Source of the DNA: an uncultured Oscillospiraceae bacterium
Lineage (GTDB): Bacteria; Bacillota; Clostridia; Oscillospirales; Acutalibacteraceae
Reading direction: 5' to 3'
Assembly: GCA_900549155.1 (NCBI GenBank)
Contig: URNF01000036.1
Coordinates: 1-16,150 of the forward strand
Length of the DNA: 16,150 nucleotides
The notes below the pieces were generated by a model that did no database searches, was not told the DNA's origin, and worked only from the letters and a program-made list of their open reading frames with translations. Position numbers and translations under genes: made by a program. Below are positions 1 to 6,512 of the stretch, piece after piece; positions within the stretch are counted from its first letter, which is position 1; every line of letters begins with the position of its first letter.

Positions 1-255
1 CTCAACATTCTGCCGCACGGTCAGCCACGGCAGCAGTCGATTCTCCTGAAACACCATCGAGAGTTCCTGCGGCGCGGTCACCGTGCCGCTTTGCGGCGTC
101 AGCAATCCCGCCAGCAGATGCAGCACCGTGGTTTTCCCGCAGCCCGATGCACCCGACAGCGAAACCGCACCGCGCGTCGGCAGCGAAAACGAAACATTTT
201 TCAGAATCGGATGCGCGGGATAGGCAAACGAAACATCCTTCATGCCGAAGCTCAT
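1..255 (-). CDS. ABC transporter ATP-binding protein, N-terminal part (cut by window edge)
   Basis: Nucleotide-binding subunit that would power the adjacent importer from the cytoplasmic face. Translating the minus strand from the ATG at 255 gives 85 open codons to the window edge. The product starts MSFGMKDVSFAYPAHPILKN, carries a Walker A motif GASGCGKTT (about residues 36-44) and a Q-loop region MVFQENRLLPWLTV (about residues 69-82), as in the SsuB/TauB/ThiZ group. The signature motif, Walker B and H-loop lie outside the window. Its ATG overlaps the permease stop codon as ATGA, a typical translational coupling inside an operon. The other minus-strand reading frame across 2-265 contains no ATPase motif and is a shadow. 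The family is certain; the substrate is unknown. Confidence 0.93.
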   Translation of the reverse strand, partial: MSFGMKDVSFAYPAHPILKNVSFSLPTRGAVSLSGASGCGKTTVLHLLAGLLTPQSGTVTAPQELSMVFQENRLLPWLTVRQNVE

Positions 256-1043
256 TTCCCCGCACCCCCTGTCTTTATGCTGTATTTACCCGCAAGGCGG
301 CGCAGACAGACCGACAAAAGCCGTTCCAAAAGCACGCTCAGCAGAATGACCACTGCCGTCCAGGCGAACACCTCCGGGGTCTCCAGATAGATCTTCGCCA
401 GATACAGCCGTTTGCCGATCGCCGCTTTCGGCTGACAGATCACCTCGGCGGCAATGCCGGACTTCCACGCAAAGCCGAGTCCCGTCGTGACCGCCGTGAG
501 AAAATACGGCATGACGGCGGGCAGGCGCACCTTCATCAGCGTGCGCCATCTGCCCATGCGAAAGACCTTCGCCATTTCCAGCAGCTTCGGATCGGTCTCC
601 CGTATTCCCTGCTGCACATTGTTCCACACCACCGGCAGCACCATCAGCCCGCAGATGAACGCAGGCAGCACACCTGTCGGCAGCCACACAAGCGCCAAAA
701 TGATGAACGATGCCACGGGCGCCGCCTTGACAATGTGCAAAACGGGCGAAAGCAGCGTGTGCAGCAGCGAAAAGCGCACCGTCAGGATCGCCAGCACACA
801 ACCGCCGACGACCGCCCCCGCAAAACCGATCAGAATGCGCAAAAGCGAAATGCCGACCGTTTGCCAAAAGGACAGCGTCTGCACATTGTGCCACAGCACC
901 CGCAGAACGGAGAGCGGCGACGGCACCAAAAGCTCTTGACCGACCAGCAGGCACAGCACCTGCCACACCGCCAGCCAGAACACGGCGACCGCCGCGCCGA
1001 TCACGATCCTTTTTCCTTTACTTCTTATAGTAGAACCCGTCAT
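252..1043 (-). CDS. ABC transporter permease, SsuC/TauC type
   Basis: Integral membrane subunit of the importer, 263 aa, the usual length for BPD-type permeases of the nitrate/sulfonate/taurine/thiamine-precursor group. Hydrophobic segments lie near residues 12-34, 63-90, 96-120, 122-142, 180-200 and 225-247. The cytoplasmic coupling (EAA) loop is clear at about 156-175 (EMAKVFRMGRWRTLMKVRLP), where it would dock on the ATPase. The start at 1043 is chosen because a GGAGG lies 11 bases upstream and because the upstream extension is polar and out of character. This start overlaps the 3' end of the substrate-binding gene by 26 bases, and the stop overlaps the ATPase start. No residue here predicts the substrate. 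Confidence 0.92.
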   Translation of the reverse strand: MTGSTIRSKGKRIVIGAAVAVFWLAVWQVLCLLVGQELLVPSPLSVLRVLWHNVQTLSFWQTVGISLLRILIGFAGAVVGGCVLAILTVRFSLLHTLLSPVLHIVKAAPVASFIILALVWLPTGVLPAFICGLMVLPVVWNNVQQGIRETDPKLLEMAKVFRMGRWRTLMKVRLPAVMPYFLTAVTTGLGFAWKSGIAAEVICQPKAAIGKRLYLAKIYLETPEVFAWTAVVILLSVLLERLLSVCLRRLAGKYSIKTGGAGK

Positions 1044-2025
1044 CCGGCATCGTTCCTCCGACAGAACTGGGGTTGGCGTCAAACAGCACCTTGAAATAGC
1101 CGGTGATCTGCTTCTGCATCTCCTCACCCGCCACAAACGTCAGGTTGCAGTTCGGAATTGCCTGCTTGGCGACCGCCGCTTTCGGGATGATCTCATATTT
1201 CTCGCACAAAGCTGCTGTTCCGTCGACATCGCTCTTGGCAGTGTTCAGAGAGGTCTCATACTCCTTGAGGAACGCCGCGATCGCCTGCGGGTTCTTCTCG
1301 GCAAACTCACGGCTCACAATGACGCAGCCCATCATCAGCGCGCCCGCATCCTGTTTGTTCCACTCCGCCGTCACATCCAGCGCCATGCGCACGGTGTTGT
1401 TCTTCACACGGATGGTGGTCGCGACCGGTTCGGGCACCATGGCGATCTGCGCTTTTCCGCTGACCATCAGCGTCGCCAGCTCGTCGTTTTCCGCCACAAA
1501 CTTCAGTGTCACGTCCTTGTCGGGATCGAGACCGTTTGCTTTCAGCAGATAACGCAGGATATATTCGGGGTTTGCGCCCTCGCCGGTGGAATATACCGTC
1601 TTGCCCTTCAGATCGGCGATCGTCATTACGGTGTCGCCGTTTTCCATGATGTGCAGCACGCCCAGCGTGTTGACAGCCAGGATCTGCACCTTGCCGCCGG
1701 TCTTTTTATACAGCGCCGCCGCCAGGTTGGTCGGCACAGCGGCGATGTCCGCCTCGCCCGTCACCACACGGTTGCCCGCATCGGCGGGAACGGACACCAA
1801 CGAGAAGGTGTAGTCGTTCTGTGCCGTGCCGTCCTCCTGCGCTTTCCACAGGTTGGCAAAGCCGACACCCGTCGGACCCTTGATGCCGCAGACGTTGATC
1901 TTCGTCTTTTCCGCGGGAGCCGCGGTCGTTGTCGTGGTCGTCGTGTCCGCAGCGGGCTGCTTGCCGCAAGCCGCAAACGACAACAGCAGCAGTGCCACCG
2001 TCAAAATTACCATCAGTTTTTTCAT
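1018..2025 (-). CDS. ABC transporter substrate-binding lipoprotein (SsuA/ThiY/NMT1-like)
   Basis: Extracytoplasmic binding protein of the importer, 335 aa. The N-terminus has KK, a hydrophobic stretch and a lipobox-like FAAC with Cys20 as the lipidation site, then a flexible linker with seven consecutive Thr (about residues 28-34). The mature part has features of the NMT1/SsuA-like fold: GPTGVGFANLW near residue 50, IAAVPTNLAAALY (about 94-106) and TIADLKGKTVYSTGEGANPEYILRYLL (about 135-161). MVPEPVATT follows further on. A GGAGA ribosome binding site lies just upstream of ATG 2025. It sits 46 bases downstream of the Crp/Fnr gene and overlaps the permease, so regulator and transporter are probably co-transcribed. 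Relatives bind sulfonates, thiamine precursors, riboflavin or other small molecules; the ligand cannot be read from sequence. Confidence 0.9.
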   Translation of the reverse strand: MKKLMVILTVALLLLSFAACGKQPAADTTTTTTTAAPAEKTKINVCGIKGPTGVGFANLWKAQEDGTAQNDYTFSLVSVPADAGNRVVTGEADIAAVPTNLAAALYKKTGGKVQILAVNTLGVLHIMENGDTVMTIADLKGKTVYSTGEGANPEYILRYLLKANGLDPDKDVTLKFVAENDELATLMVSGKAQIAMVPEPVATTIRVKNNTVRMALDVTAEWNKQDAGALMMGCVIVSREFAEKNPQAIAAFLKEYETSLNTAKSDVDGTAALCEKYEIIPKAAVAKQAIPNCNLTFVAGEEMQKQITGYFKVLFDANPSSVGGTMPDDGFYYKK

Positions 2026-2045
2026 GTTGATTTCTCCTTTTTTGT

Positions 2046-2077
2046 ATCATTACCGCGCCGTGGCGCGATCATTACCG
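2046..2077. repeat. 10-bp direct repeat flanking a small GC palindrome
   Basis: ATCATTACCG occurs at 2046-2055 and again at 2068-2077, separated by 12 bases. A 6-bp inverted repeat CGCGCC/GGCGCG (2054-2059 and 2062-2067) lies mostly in the spacer. The right copy overlaps the stop codon of the Crp/Fnr gene. There is no T-run, so it is not a convincing terminator; it could be an mRNA processing or intercistronic stability hairpin, or a remnant of a small duplication. Confidence 0.6.
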
Positions 2078-2719
2078 TATTTGCATCCGCTTGCCTGCGC
2101 GGGACAGCCGTCCCGCCGCTTCCAGGCGGTCAAGCGAGCGATAGAGACTGGATCTGCCGACATCCAGCGCCCGCGCCAGATCGCAAAGGCTGCCGGAAAA
2201 CCGCACCGTGCCGTCTGCATCCGCATGATCGCACAAAAACCGCCACAGACGGTCATCCGCCTGCCCGCCCGTGTAGGTGGTGATGCGGCGATTGAGAAAG
2301 CGGATGCGATCGGTGAGGAAACGGATATAATTTTCCGCCAGCTGCGGATAGCACGAAAACCACGCCGAAAGCTGCTCCTGTCCGATGAACAGCACAGCGG
2401 CATCCTGTGTGGCATACACCTCGGTCACAAAGGTCTCCCCCTCGCCGAAAACCGCCGTCACACCGCAGATGTCTCCTGCCGCAAGCGTGTTGAGAATGGC
2501 ACGTCGACGCCCGTCGGCATCGGAGACCACGCGCAGCTCGCCCTCCAGCACCAGCGCCAGCGCATGGTGAAAGGACGCAGGCTCATAGACCGTTTCGCCC
2601 TTGTGAAAAACCTGCGGCGCCGCAAGCGCCGAAAAAAGTGACGAAAGCGTTTCTTCCTTCAGCCCGCGAAACAGAAAATTCTGCGAAAGCACCTGCAGCT
2701 GCTCTTTCGTCGGTTGCAT
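2072..2719 (-). CDS. Crp/Fnr-family transcriptional regulator
   Basis: DNA-binding regulator of 215 aa, the usual length for the family. Residues about 15-115 form a cNMP-binding-type beta-roll (for example LVLEGELRVVSDADGRRRAI and LAAGDICGVTAVFGEGETF). A dimerisation helix lies near 118-148 (LAENYIRFLTDRIRFLNRRI). A winged helix-turn-helix lies at about 155-212, with LCDLARALDVGRSSLYRSLD as the HTH. It lacks the N-terminal cysteine cluster of FNR, so an iron-sulfur oxygen sensor is unlikely; the ligand is unknown. The start at 2719 is chosen because an AGAGGTG site precedes it and the family N-terminus begins there; the longer upstream frame is hydrophobic, Cys-rich and overlaps the promoter. 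It probably controls the downstream transporter genes and possibly itself through the palindrome at 2736-2755. Confidence 0.93.
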   Translation of the reverse strand: MQPTKEQLQVLSQNFLFRGLKEETLSSLFSALAAPQVFHKGETVYEPASFHHALALVLEGELRVVSDADGRRRAILNTLAAGDICGVTAVFGEGETFVTEVYATQDAAVLFIGQEQLSAWFSCYPQLAENYIRFLTDRIRFLNRRITTYTGGQADDRLWRFLCDHADADGTVRFSGSLCDLARALDVGRSSLYRSLDRLEAAGRLSRAGKRMQIR

Positions 2720-2735
2720 GCCCCACACCTCTCTT

Positions 2736-2755
2736 TTTGTCCCAAATGGGACAAA
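2736..2755. promoter_or_regulatory. Perfect 8+8 palindrome, likely operator of the Crp/Fnr regulator
   Basis: TTTGTCCC (2736-2743), AAAT (2744-2747), GGGACAAA (2748-2755) is a perfect inverted repeat with a 4-base centre. Arm length and spacing match what Crp/Fnr dimers bind. It lies in the regulator's own 5' leader, 16 bases upstream of its start codon and about 10-30 bases downstream of the predicted transcription start. This suggests negative autoregulation by roadblock; that role is inference. Confidence 0.7.
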
Positions 2756-2771
2756 CTTGCTTGCAGAGAAC

Positions 2772-2800
2772 AGTATATACCCTTTTTCCCCCGTTTGCAA
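2772..2800 (-). promoter_or_regulatory. Sigma-A-type promoter of the Crp/Fnr-transporter operon
   Basis: On the minus strand TTGCAA (2800-2795) is followed after 17 bases by TATACT (2777-2772). This places transcription start near 2765, upstream of the palindrome and ribosome binding site of the regulator gene. Confidence 0.6.
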
Positions 2801-2845
2801 GCATTTTTTGCACAAAAAATTGAAACAACAGAATAAAAATGTACA

Positions 2846-2874
2846 TTGACAGAAGCCGATCACATTCGTATAAT
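2846..2874 (+). promoter_or_regulatory. Consensus sigma-A promoter of fucO
   Basis: Perfect -35 TTGACA (2846-2851) and perfect -10 TATAAT (2869-2874) are separated by 17 bases, predicting a start near 2881. Such a strong promoter usually needs a repressor. TGTAC motifs sit on both sides of it: TGTACA at 2840-2845 and the pair TGTAC/GTACA at 2880-2895. Confidence 0.85.
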
Positions 2875-2879
2875 GAGGA

Positions 2880-2895
2880 TGTACTTATCGGTACA
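2880..2895. promoter_or_regulatory. Inverted repeat at the fucO transcription start, possible operator
   Basis: TGTAC (2880-2884), six bases, then GTACA (2891-2895) forms a short inverted repeat over the predicted +1 of the fucO promoter. A third copy of the motif, TGTACA, lies 40 bases upstream at 2840-2845, just before the -35 box. The placement suits a repressor; no binding protein can be named. Confidence 0.4.
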
Positions 2896-2923
2896 GACTG
2901 AAAAATTGAACGGAGGATTTTTT

Positions 2924-4072
2924 ATGGCAAACAGATTTGTGTTGAACGAGACCAGCTATCACGGCGCAGGTGCGATCCGCGAGATCGCCGCCGAGGTGAA
3001 AGGCAGAGGCTTCAAGAAGTGTTTTGTTTGTTCCGATCCCGACCTGATCCGCTTCGGCGTCACCAAAAAGGTGACCGATGTGCTGGACGGCGCTTCCATT
3101 CCGTATGAGATATACAGCCAGATCAAGGCAAACCCCACGGTTGAGAACGTGCAGACCGGCGTTGCCGCGTTCAAGGCGAGCGGCGCGGACTGCATCATTG
3201 CCATCGGCGGCGGTTCTTCCATGGACACCGCCAAAGCCATCGGCATCATCATCGCCAACCCGTCCTTTGCGGACGTCGTTTCGCTGGAGGGCGTCGCCCC
3301 CACTGCGCACAAGGCTGTGCCGATCATCGCTGTTCCCACCACCGCCGGCACTGCCGCCGAGGTCACCATCAACTACGTTATCACCGACACCGCGAAAAAC
3401 CGCAAGATGGTCTGCGTCGATGTGCATGACATCCCCGTGGTCGCCGTTGTCGATCCCGAAATGATGTCCTCCATGCCCAAGGGACTGACTGCCGCGACCG
3501 GCATGGACGCGCTGACGCACGCGATCGAGGGCTATATCACCAAAGGCGCCTGGGAGATGAGCGACATGTTCCATCTCAAGGCAATCGAGATCATTTCGAA
3601 GAATCTGCGCGGTGCTGTTGCCAACACGCCCGAGGGTCGCGAGGGCATGGCGCTCGGTCAGTATATCGCCGGCATGGGCTTCTCCAATGTGGGTCTTGGC
3701 ATCGTCCACTCCATGGCGCACCCGCTGGGCGCTTTGTATGACACGCCGCACGGCGTTGCCAACGCCATCATTCTCCCCACCGTTATGGCATACAATGCTC
3801 CCGCGACGGGCGAGAAATATCGCGACATCGCCAAAGCGATGGGCGTTGAGGGCGTGGACGCCATGACGCTGGAGCAGGCGCGCACCGCCGCCATCGACGC
3901 TGTGAAGCAGCTGTCGCAGGATGTCGGCATCCCTGCCGACCTCAAGGACATCGTGAAGCCCGAGGATCTCGACTTCCTGTCTCAGTCCGCCTATGACGAC
4001 GCCTGCCGTCCGGGCAACCCGCGCGATACCTCTGTTGAGGAGATCAAGGAGCTGTATCGCTCGCTGCTGTAA
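2924..4072 (+). CDS. fucO: Lactaldehyde reductase (iron-dependent 1,2-propanediol dehydrogenase)
   Basis: Cytoplasmic NAD-dependent, iron-activated group III alcohol dehydrogenase, 382 aa, matching FucO in length and along its whole sequence. It would reduce L-lactaldehyde, made from fucose or rhamnose, to 1,2-propanediol and so regenerate NAD+. The nucleotide-binding GGGS is at about 95-98. The segment PTTAGTAAEVTINYVITD (about 138-155) and MALGQYIAGMGFSNVGLGIVHS are typical of FucO. Expected metal ligands are all present: Asp195, His199, His262 and His276 (in GMDALTHAIEGYIT, VHSMAHPLG and DTPHGVANA). The start at 2924 has a GGAGGA site seven bases upstream; a longer in-frame start at 2846 lies inside the promoter. 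It is a single-gene unit with its own promoter and terminator. No fucose isomerase, kinase or aldolase is visible, so the sugar source is inferred. Confidence 0.92.
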   Translation: MANRFVLNETSYHGAGAIREIAAEVKGRGFKKCFVCSDPDLIRFGVTKKVTDVLDGASIPYEIYSQIKANPTVENVQTGVAAFKASGADCIIAIGGGSSMDTAKAIGIIIANPSFADVVSLEGVAPTAHKAVPIIAVPTTAGTAAEVTINYVITDTAKNRKMVCVDVHDIPVVAVVDPEMMSSMPKGLTAATGMDALTHAIEGYITKGAWEMSDMFHLKAIEIISKNLRGAVANTPEGREGMALGQYIAGMGFSNVGLGIVHSMAHPLGALYDTPHGVANAIILPTVMAYNAPATGEKYRDIAKAMGVEGVDAMTLEQARTAAIDAVKQLSQDVGIPADLKDIVKPEDLDFLSQSAYDDACRPGNPRDTSVEEIKELYRSLL

Positions 4073-4085
4073 GCTATCTTTCCCC

Positions 4086-4118
4086 GAACACCCCGCAGTT
4101 TTTCTGCGGGGTGTTCTT
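4086..4118 (+). terminator. Intrinsic terminator after fucO
   Basis: A perfect 13-bp stem (GAACACCCCGCAG at 4086-4098 and its complement at 4104-4116) encloses a loop of five T. It is followed only by a short TT, but the stem begins 13 bases after the fucO stop codon. The strong symmetric stem makes termination likely. Confidence 0.75.
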
Positions 4119-4172
4119 GCGTATCCGCGCCGTTTCCGTTATACTATCCTATAATGAACCGAGGTGAAACGC

Positions 4173-5003
4173 ATGAAATACGACAGCTCTTTCCGCAAAC
4201 GCTACGGCAGCGCGCCCGTCGCCGTCAGCAGCAGCGTCGGCAATGTCCCCACCCATCCGCACATCCACTGCGAGATCGAAATGCTGTATATCCTGAGCGG
4301 CACGTCCGAGGTGGAGATCGCGCAGCAAGTTTACCGCGCCGAAAAGGGCGACGTGTTTTTTGTCAACCCCTTTGAGGTGCATGCCGTGCGCGGTATCTCG
4401 GGCGCCGACTATCATCACCGCTGCATCTGCTTTGACGCTGCGCTGATCGCAGACCGCCGACTCGCCGCTGCCATCACCGACGGCATCTGCACCGTTTGCC
4501 GTTATTTCAAGGCGGGCGACACCCTGACGCAGGCGCTCAGCCCGCTGTTTGAGGGGCTGTATGCGGCCGTGCGGGAAAACCGCATTTCCCTGCTTTTCGA
4601 CGCGACGGCGGCGGTGTCGGCAATGTTCTCGCTGTTTTTGCAGAACGACTGCATCATCGGAAAAGAAACGAGCCGAAAAAAGCAGGCGTTTGCATCGGGC
4701 GTTTTGCACTATCTTGCCGCGCACTATGCCGAGGACATCCATTCCGGGGACGCGGCAGCGGCACTTTTCTATACCCAAAGCTATTTCTGCCGCAGCTTTC
4801 GGCAGCATTTCGGCGTTCCTTTTTCCGAATATGTCACCATGTACCGCCTGCTCAAAGCAAAGGAGCTGCTGCGGGACACAGACATGAAGATGACCGACAT
4901 TGCCGTCGCCTGCGGCTTTTCGGGCGGTACATATTTTTCCAAATGCTTCAGAAAGCATATGAATCTCACACCCTCACAGTACAAAAAGTCAACAGAGGAC
5001 TAA
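4173..5003 (+). CDS. AraC-family transcriptional regulator with N-terminal cupin sensor
   Basis: Regulator of 276 aa, a normal length for the group. Residues about 28-75 form an AraC-type cupin half (HPHIHCEIEMLYILSG, then EKGDVFFVNPFEVHAV), expected to bind a sugar-like ligand. The C-terminal AraC DNA-binding domain spans about 175-272. Its two helix-turn-helix units are visible: AALFYTQSYFCRSFRQHFG and the family signature region MTDIAVACGFSGGTYFSKCF, ending LTPSQYKKS. ATG 4173 is preferred over GTG 4164 because GAGGTGA (4161-4167) is the ribosome binding site for the former and overlaps the latter. It lies 71 bases upstream of the epimerase-family gene on the same strand and may control it. 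TATA-like sequences at 4140-4155 could be its promoter, but a matching -35 is not evident. Confidence 0.9.
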   Translation: MKYDSSFRKRYGSAPVAVSSSVGNVPTHPHIHCEIEMLYILSGTSEVEIAQQVYRAEKGDVFFVNPFEVHAVRGISGADYHHRCICFDAALIADRRLAAAITDGICTVCRYFKAGDTLTQALSPLFEGLYAAVRENRISLLFDATAAVSAMFSLFLQNDCIIGKETSRKKQAFASGVLHYLAAHYAEDIHSGDAAAALFYTQSYFCRSFRQHFGVPFSEYVTMYRLLKAKELLRDTDMKMTDIAVACGFSGGTYFSKCFRKHMNLTPSQYKKSTED

Positions 5004-5074
5004 TATACGTCAAAGAACGCCTATCCCGTTTGCCGCATCCGCACTATACTGTACGGTGAAAGGACGGGATACAT

Positions 5075-6235
5075 ATGGACTATAAACAGGCACTCCAAAC
5101 CGACATTCTGCCGTTTTGGCTCGACCATGCCATCGACACCGTAAACGGCGGCATTTTCACCCAGCTGGACAAAAAGGGCAACCTCTACGGACAGGAAAAA
5201 AGCGTTTGGTTCCAGGGGCGGGCGCTGTGGGTATTTGCAAAAGCCTATAACCTCATCGAAAAAAACGCCGCCTATCTTGCAGCAGCAAAAACCATCTTCG
5301 CATTTTTGCCGCGCTGCACCGACAAAGACGGCAGAATGTTCTTCACCGTCACCGCAGACGGCAAAGGGCTGCAAAAGCGACGCTATTATTTTTCGGAGAC
5401 CTTCGCGGCGATCGGCTGTGCGGAATACTATAAAGCCAGCGGCGACAAGCGGGCGCTCGAAACGGCAATGCAGTATTTCGAGGTCGCCTATGCCTGCTAC
5501 ACGGGCGCGCGCAAAACACAGCCGAAGATCGACCCCGAAAACTTCCCCGCAAAAGCGCTCTCCCCCATTATGATCCTGCTGTCCACGGCACAGATCATGC
5601 GCACGCTGCCGAACACGGACACCGCGCTCTACAGCCGCATCGCCGCCGCATGTGCCGACGAGATCCTGCACGGCGGCTTTCTCACACCCTATGGGCTTCT
5701 GGAAAATGTGTCAACGGACGGAAAGCCGCTGGATGCTCCCGCGGGCAGAATCGTCAATCCCGGGCATTCGATGGAAGCAGCATGGTTCTTGATGGCAGAA
5801 GGCCTGACCGTCAAAAACAGCGAAATGCTCGAAGCGGGCAAAAGGATCATCGACCTCACCCTGCCGCTCGGCTATGACGAAAAGCACGGCGGGCTGATCG
5901 CCTTCACCGACGCGCTCGGCAAGCCGCCGATGCAGCTCGAATGGGACATGAAGCTGTGGTGGCCGCAATGCGAAGCCATGATTGCCCTGCGGCTTGCGGG
6001 AGAACTGTTCGGCGAGGAAAAGTACCGCACGTATTATGAACGGCTTTTGGCATATACACAAGAGTACTTTGTCGACAGAGAAGACAGCGAGTGGTATGGC
6101 TATCTGCACTATGACAACACCGTTTCCACCACGCTCAAGGGCAACATCTTCAAAGGACCGTTTCACATTCCGCGACTGCATATGCTGATGGCGGTGCTCG
6201 ATCGGGACGGTAAAATTGACGCTTTTATGCAGTAG
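5075..6235 (+). CDS. N-acylglucosamine 2-epimerase (AGE/renin-binding protein) family protein
   Basis: Cytoplasmic (alpha/alpha)6-barrel enzyme, 386 aa, typical AGE length. Family members interconvert GlcNAc and ManNAc (sialic acid metabolism), or epimerise or isomerise other sugars such as cellobiose and mannose. Seen here: NGGIFTQLDKKGNLYGQEKSVWFQGRALW (about 24-52) containing Arg49, NPGHSMEAAWFLM (228-240) containing His231, the aromatic MKLWWPQCEAM (292-302), and KGPFHIPR (360-367) containing His364. These fit the Arg and two His residues used by AGE enzymes for proton transfer. The EWYGYLHYD...KGPFHIPR ending resembles AGE/RnBP more than cellobiose 2-epimerase, so an amino-sugar substrate is favoured but not proven. 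A GAAAGGA site precedes ATG 5075. A terminator follows directly. Confidence 0.88.
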   Translation: MDYKQALQTDILPFWLDHAIDTVNGGIFTQLDKKGNLYGQEKSVWFQGRALWVFAKAYNLIEKNAAYLAAAKTIFAFLPRCTDKDGRMFFTVTADGKGLQKRRYYFSETFAAIGCAEYYKASGDKRALETAMQYFEVAYACYTGARKTQPKIDPENFPAKALSPIMILLSTAQIMRTLPNTDTALYSRIAAACADEILHGGFLTPYGLLENVSTDGKPLDAPAGRIVNPGHSMEAAWFLMAEGLTVKNSEMLEAGKRIIDLTLPLGYDEKHGGLIAFTDALGKPPMQLEWDMKLWWPQCEAMIALRLAGELFGEEKYRTYYERLLAYTQEYFVDREDSEWYGYLHYDNTVSTTLKGNIFKGPFHIPRLHMLMAVLDRDGKIDAFMQ

Positions 6236-6241
6236 AAAAAA

Positions 6242-6288
6242 GACGGGTACGGGCGTAGCAAACGCTTACACTGTATCCGTCCTTTTTT
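6242..6288 (+). terminator. Intrinsic terminator after the epimerase-family gene
   Basis: Outer stem GACGGGTAC (6242-6250) pairs with GTATCCGTC (6273-6281) with one G-U pair. The intervening loop can form a further small stem. It is followed by a T-run at 6283-6288 and begins six bases after the stop codon, with an A-run in front that could make it bidirectional. Confidence 0.85.
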
Positions 6289-6344
6289 GTTGCACAAAGA
6301 GACGGATTTTTTCAAAATTTTACGTGAAAATTTCGTGTTTGCTC

Positions 6345-6373
6345 TTGATTTTTCCATAGTAGAGTGATATTAT
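6345..6373 (+). promoter_or_regulatory. Sigma-A-type promoter of the SipW/TasA-like locus
   Basis: TTGATT (6345-6350), a 17-base spacer, and TATTAT (6368-6373) lie in an AT-rich stretch directly after the epimerase terminator. Predicted transcription start is about 6380, leaving a leader of about 130 bases before the first gene of the locus. Confidence 0.6.
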
Positions 6374-6379
6374 TTCACC

Positions 6380-6512
6380 AGGCATGGAAAATCATGGGCA
6401 TGTGTTTTTGTTGCGCCCGAAAACAATTTTTCCGACGCACAACGCATGTAAAAAAACACCGCATCCCAAGCCGAACAAAACGGGCGGCTTTCACAAAAAA
6501 GGAGTGAATGCA
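6380..6512 (+). other. Long 5' leader of the SipW/TasA-like locus
   Basis: About 130 untranslated bases between the predicted start of transcription and ATG 6513. A 6-bp stem (AAGCCG at 6468-6473 with CGGCTT at 6485-6490) lies 11 bases before the GGAG ribosome binding site at 6501-6504. It matches no riboswitch class I can recognise by eye. The reading frame of the first gene stays open back to an ATG at 6384, but that start has no ribosome binding site and sits at the predicted +1. Confidence 0.4.

Noticed and set aside
2..265. Minus-strand frame of 87 codons at the left edge
   Set aside because: It is out of frame with the genuine ATPase, which shows Walker A and Q-loop motifs from ATG 255 through the window edge.
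147..1094. Long plus-strand open frame opposite the permease
   Set aside because: It is Gln/His/Arg-rich with low-complexity composition typical of an antisense shadow, and it opposes a permease with a clear EAA motif.
4150..4155. TATAAT just upstream of the AraC-family gene as a promoter
   Set aside because: No matching -35 at 16-18 bases, and transcription would start almost at the ribosome binding site; TATACT at 4140-4145 is an equally weak alternative.
6257..6270. Sequence resembling a CcpA cre site (TGTAAGCGTTTGCT on the minus strand)
   Set aside because: It lies in the loop of the terminator after the epimerase gene, deviates at two of the conserved symmetrical positions, and is upstream rather than at a promoter; most likely coincidental.
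6384..6512. N-terminal extension of the anchored protein from ATG 6384
   Set aside because: There is no ribosome binding site, it sits at the predicted transcription start, and the added residues are polar and unlike an export signal; ATG 6513 has a proper GGAG and a signal segment.
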